The notes under the pieces: generated by a model
The model's database searches: none
Told to the model about the DNA's origin: nothing
What the model saw: only the letters and a program-made list of their open reading frames with translations
In this document: piece by piece, positions 60,477-64,000 of the stretch
Position numbering within the stretch: position 1 is the stretch's first letter
Layout of the letters: each line of letters opens with the position of its first letter
Position numbers and translations under genes: made by a program
Source: Delphinapterus leucas
Lineage: Eukaryota; Chordata; Mammalia; Artiodactyla; Monodontidae
Length of the DNA stretch: 64,000 bases
Assembly (NCBI RefSeq): GCF_002288925.2
Contig: NW_022098026.1
Coordinates: 22,259,432-22,323,431 of the forward strand
Direction of reading: 5' to 3'

Positions 60477-62090
60477 TTATTTGTCTTTCTCTTTCTCACT
60501 TATTTCACTTAGTATGATAATCTCTAGTTGCATCCATGTTGCTGCAAATGGCATTATTTTGTTCTTTTGTTCTTCTTTCATGGCTGAGTAGTATTGTTGT
60601 ATATACGTAGCACATCTTTTTATCCATTCATCTGTTGATGGACATTTAGGTTGTTTCCATGTGTGGGCTATTGTGAATAGTGCCGCTATGAACATAAGGG
60701 TGCATGTATTTATTTTTCTTTTCGGCTGCACCTTATGGAAGGCGGAACTTCCCTGACCAGGGATCGAACTCCTGCCCCCTGAAGTGGAAGCATGGAGTCT
60801 TAACCATTGGACCACCAGGGAAGTCCCCATGTATCTTTTTGAATTACAGTTTTGTCCTGGTATATGCCCAGGAGTGGGATTGCTAGATCATAGGGTAATT
60901 CTACTTTTAGTTTTCTGAGGAACCTCCACACTGTTTTTTCATAGTGGCTGCACCAACTTACATTCCCACCAACAGTGTAGGTGGGTTCCCTTTTTTCCAC
61001 ACCCTCTCCAGTATTTATTTGTAGACTTTTTAATGTTGGCCATTCTGACTGGTGTGAGGTGGTACTTCATTGCAGTTTTGATTTGCATTTCTCTAATAAT
61101 TAGTGATGTTGAGCATCTTTTCATGCGCCTAATGGCCATCTGTATATCTTCTTTGGGGAAATGTATATTAACGTCTTCTGCCCATTTTTCAATTGGGTGT
61201 TTTTGTTGTTGAGTTGTATGAGCTGTTTGTATATTTTGGAGATTAAGCCCTTGTCTATTGCAGCATTTTCAAATATTTTCTCCATTCTGTATGTTGTCTT
61301 TTTTTAATGGTTTACTTTGTTTTGCAAAAACTTGTAAGTTTAAGTCCCATTTGTTTAGTTTTGTTTTTATTTCTATTGTCCTGGAAGACTGACCTAAGAA
61401 AACATTGGTATGATTTATGTCAGAGAATGTTTTGCCTATGCTCTCTTCTAGGAGTTTCATGGTGTCATGTCTTATGTTTAAGTCTTTAAGCCATTTTGAG
61501 TTTATTTTTGTGCATGGTGTGAGGGTGTATTCTAACTTCATTTATTTTATATGCAGCTATCCAGCTTTCCTAGCACCACTTGCTGAAGAGACTGTCTTTT
61601 TCCCATTTTATATTCTTGCCTCCTTTGTTGAAGATTAATTGACTGTAGGTGTGTGGGTTTATTTCTGGGCTCTCTATTCTGTGCCATTGATCTCTATGTC
61701 TGTTTTTGTACCCATACTACACTGTTTGGATTACTGTAGCTTTGTAGTATTTTCTGAAGTCTGGGAGAGTTATTCCTCCTGCTTCTTCCCCCGCCCCCAC
61801 CTCAGGATTGCTTTGGCAATTATTCTTTTAAGATTCCATATAAATTTTTGGATTGTTTGTTCTAGTTCTGTGAAAAATGTCATGGGTATTTTGATAGGGA
61901 TCACATTAAATCTGTAGATTGATTTGGGTAGTATTGCCATTTTAACAATATTAATTCTACCAACACAAGAGCATGGGACACCTTTCCATTCCTTTGAATT
62001 CTCTTTAATTTCCTTTATTAATGTTTTATAGTTCTCAGCATATGTCTTTCACCTACTTAGTCAGGTTTATTCCTAGGTATTTTATTTTAT
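60477..62090 (-). pseudogene. L1 ORF2 remnant, minus strand, frame-shifted
   Basis: Minus-strand frames carry ORF2 motifs in separate pieces: [20 protein letters not shown] (within 60477-60700), [20 protein letters not shown] (60939-61139) and KINSKWLKDLNIRHDTMKLL (61269-61541). Frames change between pieces and a SINE splits the first, so no protein can be made. Confidence 0.9.
60703..60835 (-). mobile_element. CHR-type SINE, short form, minus strand, inside L1
   Basis: Body 60710-60828 between catgtat at 60703-60709 and 60829-60835. The head on the minus strand reads gggacttccctggtggtcca. It is the same short subtype as 28263-28380 and 28474-28638. The short TSD is less certain than the others. 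Confidence 0.85.
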
Positions 62091-62149
62091 TTTTTTGGTG
62101 CTATTTTAAAAGGTCAAAAAGCATTTTAAAAGTGTTTCAGGAGCACAAA

Positions 62150-63740
62150 GAAACAATCACTTTTGCCTGGGAAAGACTTTACAGAAGAGGTGAGTCTTGA
62201 TGGAAGTATATAGTAACAGAATTCTGGTGGTGTGTGAAGGATGTGCAGAATGGGGGAACTACTGCAGATGGGAGATTATTTAGAGATTGTGGCAATGAGG
62301 AAGAAACAGAAGAAAACCAGTACATTTTGACAGGGGCCTCAAGCTCAAATGCCTACACTGTCCAGGTAGACAATATACATGTATGAAGCAGTTTAGGTAT
62401 GAGATCATAGGGGGAAGAGGGAGCTGTGAAAAATGGCACATTCTTGTCTTATCTAGAGAGGGCCGCCATGCTCACCTGCAGCTAAATATTCTCCCATGGA
62501 AGTGCAGACCCAGTGCTGTCAAATCTGATTTTTCTTCAAGAGAAGTCAGACACCCAGATTTCTATGCAAAATCTCTTGGATTTTAAACTGTGGAAGACTG
62601 TGTGGGCTAACACCCTGTGGGTCAAAAACAAAAACAACCCCCCCCCACATTTCTAGGAAAATGTGGATCATGGGTTAACAGTTCATCACCCTGAATTTGA
62701 ATCTGTGTGGCTTAGTCAGTCTTTGAATGAGGGTGGTGAAAGATGATGCAAAGTTTTCTGGCTGGGGCAAGCATTTGGATAGTGATTTCAATAACTGAAA
62801 TAGGAAATAAGGAGTCAGAAGTATATTCATGTGCATATAATAATACTCTGGGATGTTGAATCTGAAGATTTAAAGTGCTTGTATGAGTAAACAAACCTTT
62901 CTATCCCAGAAGATATTGAAATATGGGTCCCTGAACTCTTGTCAAAGGACAAGATATGGGAAAATTGTATGTGGTAACTGTGATTGTGGTCCTTCGATAT
63001 TTTGCTTGTAGCGTCTATCCAAACCATATCAAACCTAATTTCCTTATGCCACCACTTACATTGATTGTTTCAACAACTACTTAATAATACTTTCAGTGGT
63101 TTACTTAACAGTATAATATTTCGTTTATATTAATATACTCGTATTATTTTATCCCCTAGTTATCTGACTCAATTTCAGTTTTTTCCTTGATTCCAAAATG
63201 AGAGAAAACAGTTGAATGCATTATGTGGTATTTTGTTAACAAATGTGGGAAAAATATCAGTGTGTATACATGCTAATAGAGATATTTTAAAGCATTTTCT
63301 CCCTAGGTTATTGAAAAAAAGTTACTTAAAAATCTTTTGCCTTTTATTGGGGAAAAAAAGGCAGGAAAAATTAATATTTTTCCTGCTAAAAGATAAATGT
63401 TTCCATATTAGTAGCTTTCTCTTTCTTTTAACCACCTTAAGATACAGGGTTTTAGAAATATAAATGATATGTTGACCCTTAGCTCTTTCTGCATTCAAGA
63501 GAAACCTCTTATGCTGCTTTTTAAAAGGTGAGGTATTAAATTAGTGTGCTTTTTCATAATAGAAATGGTTTGGCCAAACATTCCCATGACCTGAGTTCAG
63601 CAAGTTTTTGATTGGCTGGCTGTAACAAAGTTGATTTTCTTCATACCGCTCTGTTTTGGAGATACTCATCTTGATGTAGTAATGACAGTTTCATTCTTCT
63701 AGAGTTTGGGGAAATCAAAAAGCCTCTCATTATAGGTAAC
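62150..63740. other. AT-rich unique sequence, no gene seen
   Basis: A short C-run at 62638-62646 is the only simple repeat noted. Open frames are short and without domains. Confidence 0.4.
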
Positions 63741-63744
63741 GGAT

Positions 63745-64000
63745 ACACAATACGTTATTTAAAAGTAATTAAAGCCTCAAGATAGTGAAGTTGTCAGTTC
63801 TCCCCAAATTTATCTATTGGTTTAATCCAATTCCTATCAAAATCTCAGCAAAGTTTTCTGTAGAAATAGACCATCTTATTCAAAAATGTATATGGAAAGA
63901 AATAGGACCTAGAATAGCTAAAGTAATTATGATAAAGAAAAAAGTGGGAGAACCACTCTACCCTATGGTAGGTCTTGCTACACAGAGTAATCAAGACAGT
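63745..64000 (+). mobile_element. Old L1 ORF2 fragment, plus strand, continues past the window
   Basis: Contains gtcagttctccccaaatttatc, ttcctatcaaaatctcagcaa, atggaaagaaataggacctagaatagc and agtaatcaagacagt, typical of L1 ORF2. It is cut by the window end. Confidence 0.85.

Larger units (their letters stand above)
60128..62127 (-). mobile_element. 5'-truncated L1, minus strand, with TSD and an internal SINE
   Basis: The L1 body 60140-62114 lies between caaaagcatttt (60128-60139) and caaaaagcatttt (62115-62127). The 3' UTR is at the left (60177-60470), followed by the ORF2 C-terminal half. A short CHR-type SINE sits inside at 60710-60828. The element reaches further into ORF2 than the plus-strand copy at 15380-17269. 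Confidence 0.88.
60000..62150 (+). mobile_element. Old L1 ORF2 fragment (plus strand) hosting a younger L1
   Basis: Left of the insertion, gaggtggatcagagacctaaatgtcc ... tttctaggagaaaacagaa is ORF2 of an old L1, homologous to the stretch near 15740-15800. The younger minus-strand L1 interrupts it at 60140. What follows at 62128 is too diverged to assign with confidence. Confidence 0.6.

Overview
The window looks like nuclear DNA of a whale or dolphin. It is AT-rich, almost non-coding and full of mammalian retrotransposons. Five copies of a tRNA-derived CHR-type SINE are very similar to one another and keep flanking target-site duplications. They open with gggcttccctggtggcgcag in sense orientation and carry a GC-rich right half, a form I associate with cetaceans. 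Older mammal-wide repeats (MIR, L2, MER5, MER20, L1M, an MLT1-like LTR) fill much of the rest. Family names were assigned by eye, without a repeat-library search.

Only one real protein-coding segment is supported: the last 135 codons of KCTD16 at 2-409 (+). KCTD16 is an auxiliary subunit of GABA-B receptors. In human it lies at 5q31.3 beside a large gene-poor interval, and this window fits that: after the stop codon there are 63.6 kb with no further supportable gene. The first 12.5 kb after the stop are comparatively poor in young repeats and may hold a long 3' UTR. Its end cannot be fixed from sequence alone.

Layout: 0-0.4 kb KCTD16 C-terminus; 0.4-12.5 kb candidate 3' UTR and flank with few old repeats and one SINE; 12.5-15.3 kb unique sequence with MIR and the longest open frame of the window (unsupported as a gene); 15.4-17.3 kb a 5'-truncated L1 with a 14-bp TSD, containing a 100-N gap flanked by the same 130 bp on both sides; 17.3-28 kb unique DNA with MER5, MER20, MIR and an L1M split by a solo LTR; 28-37 kb SINE cluster, MLT1-like LTR, L1M, L2 and a 48-bp degenerate tandem repeat; 37-46 kb L1M 3' UTR split by an LTR, two abutting MER5-like elements, an old LTR, then an env-like relic with an LTR; 46-55 kb unique stretches plus an L2 that contains a palindromic MITE and a solo LTR; 55-64 kb L1-rich, including an L1 inserted in an older L1 and itself hit by a SINE.

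No CRISPR, operon, tRNA, rRNA or novel multi-gene system was seen. The most useful observations are the probable assembly artefact at the gap, the nested insertions (relative dating), the env/LTR relic, the 48-bp repeat and several repeat-free stretches that may be conserved non-coding elements.
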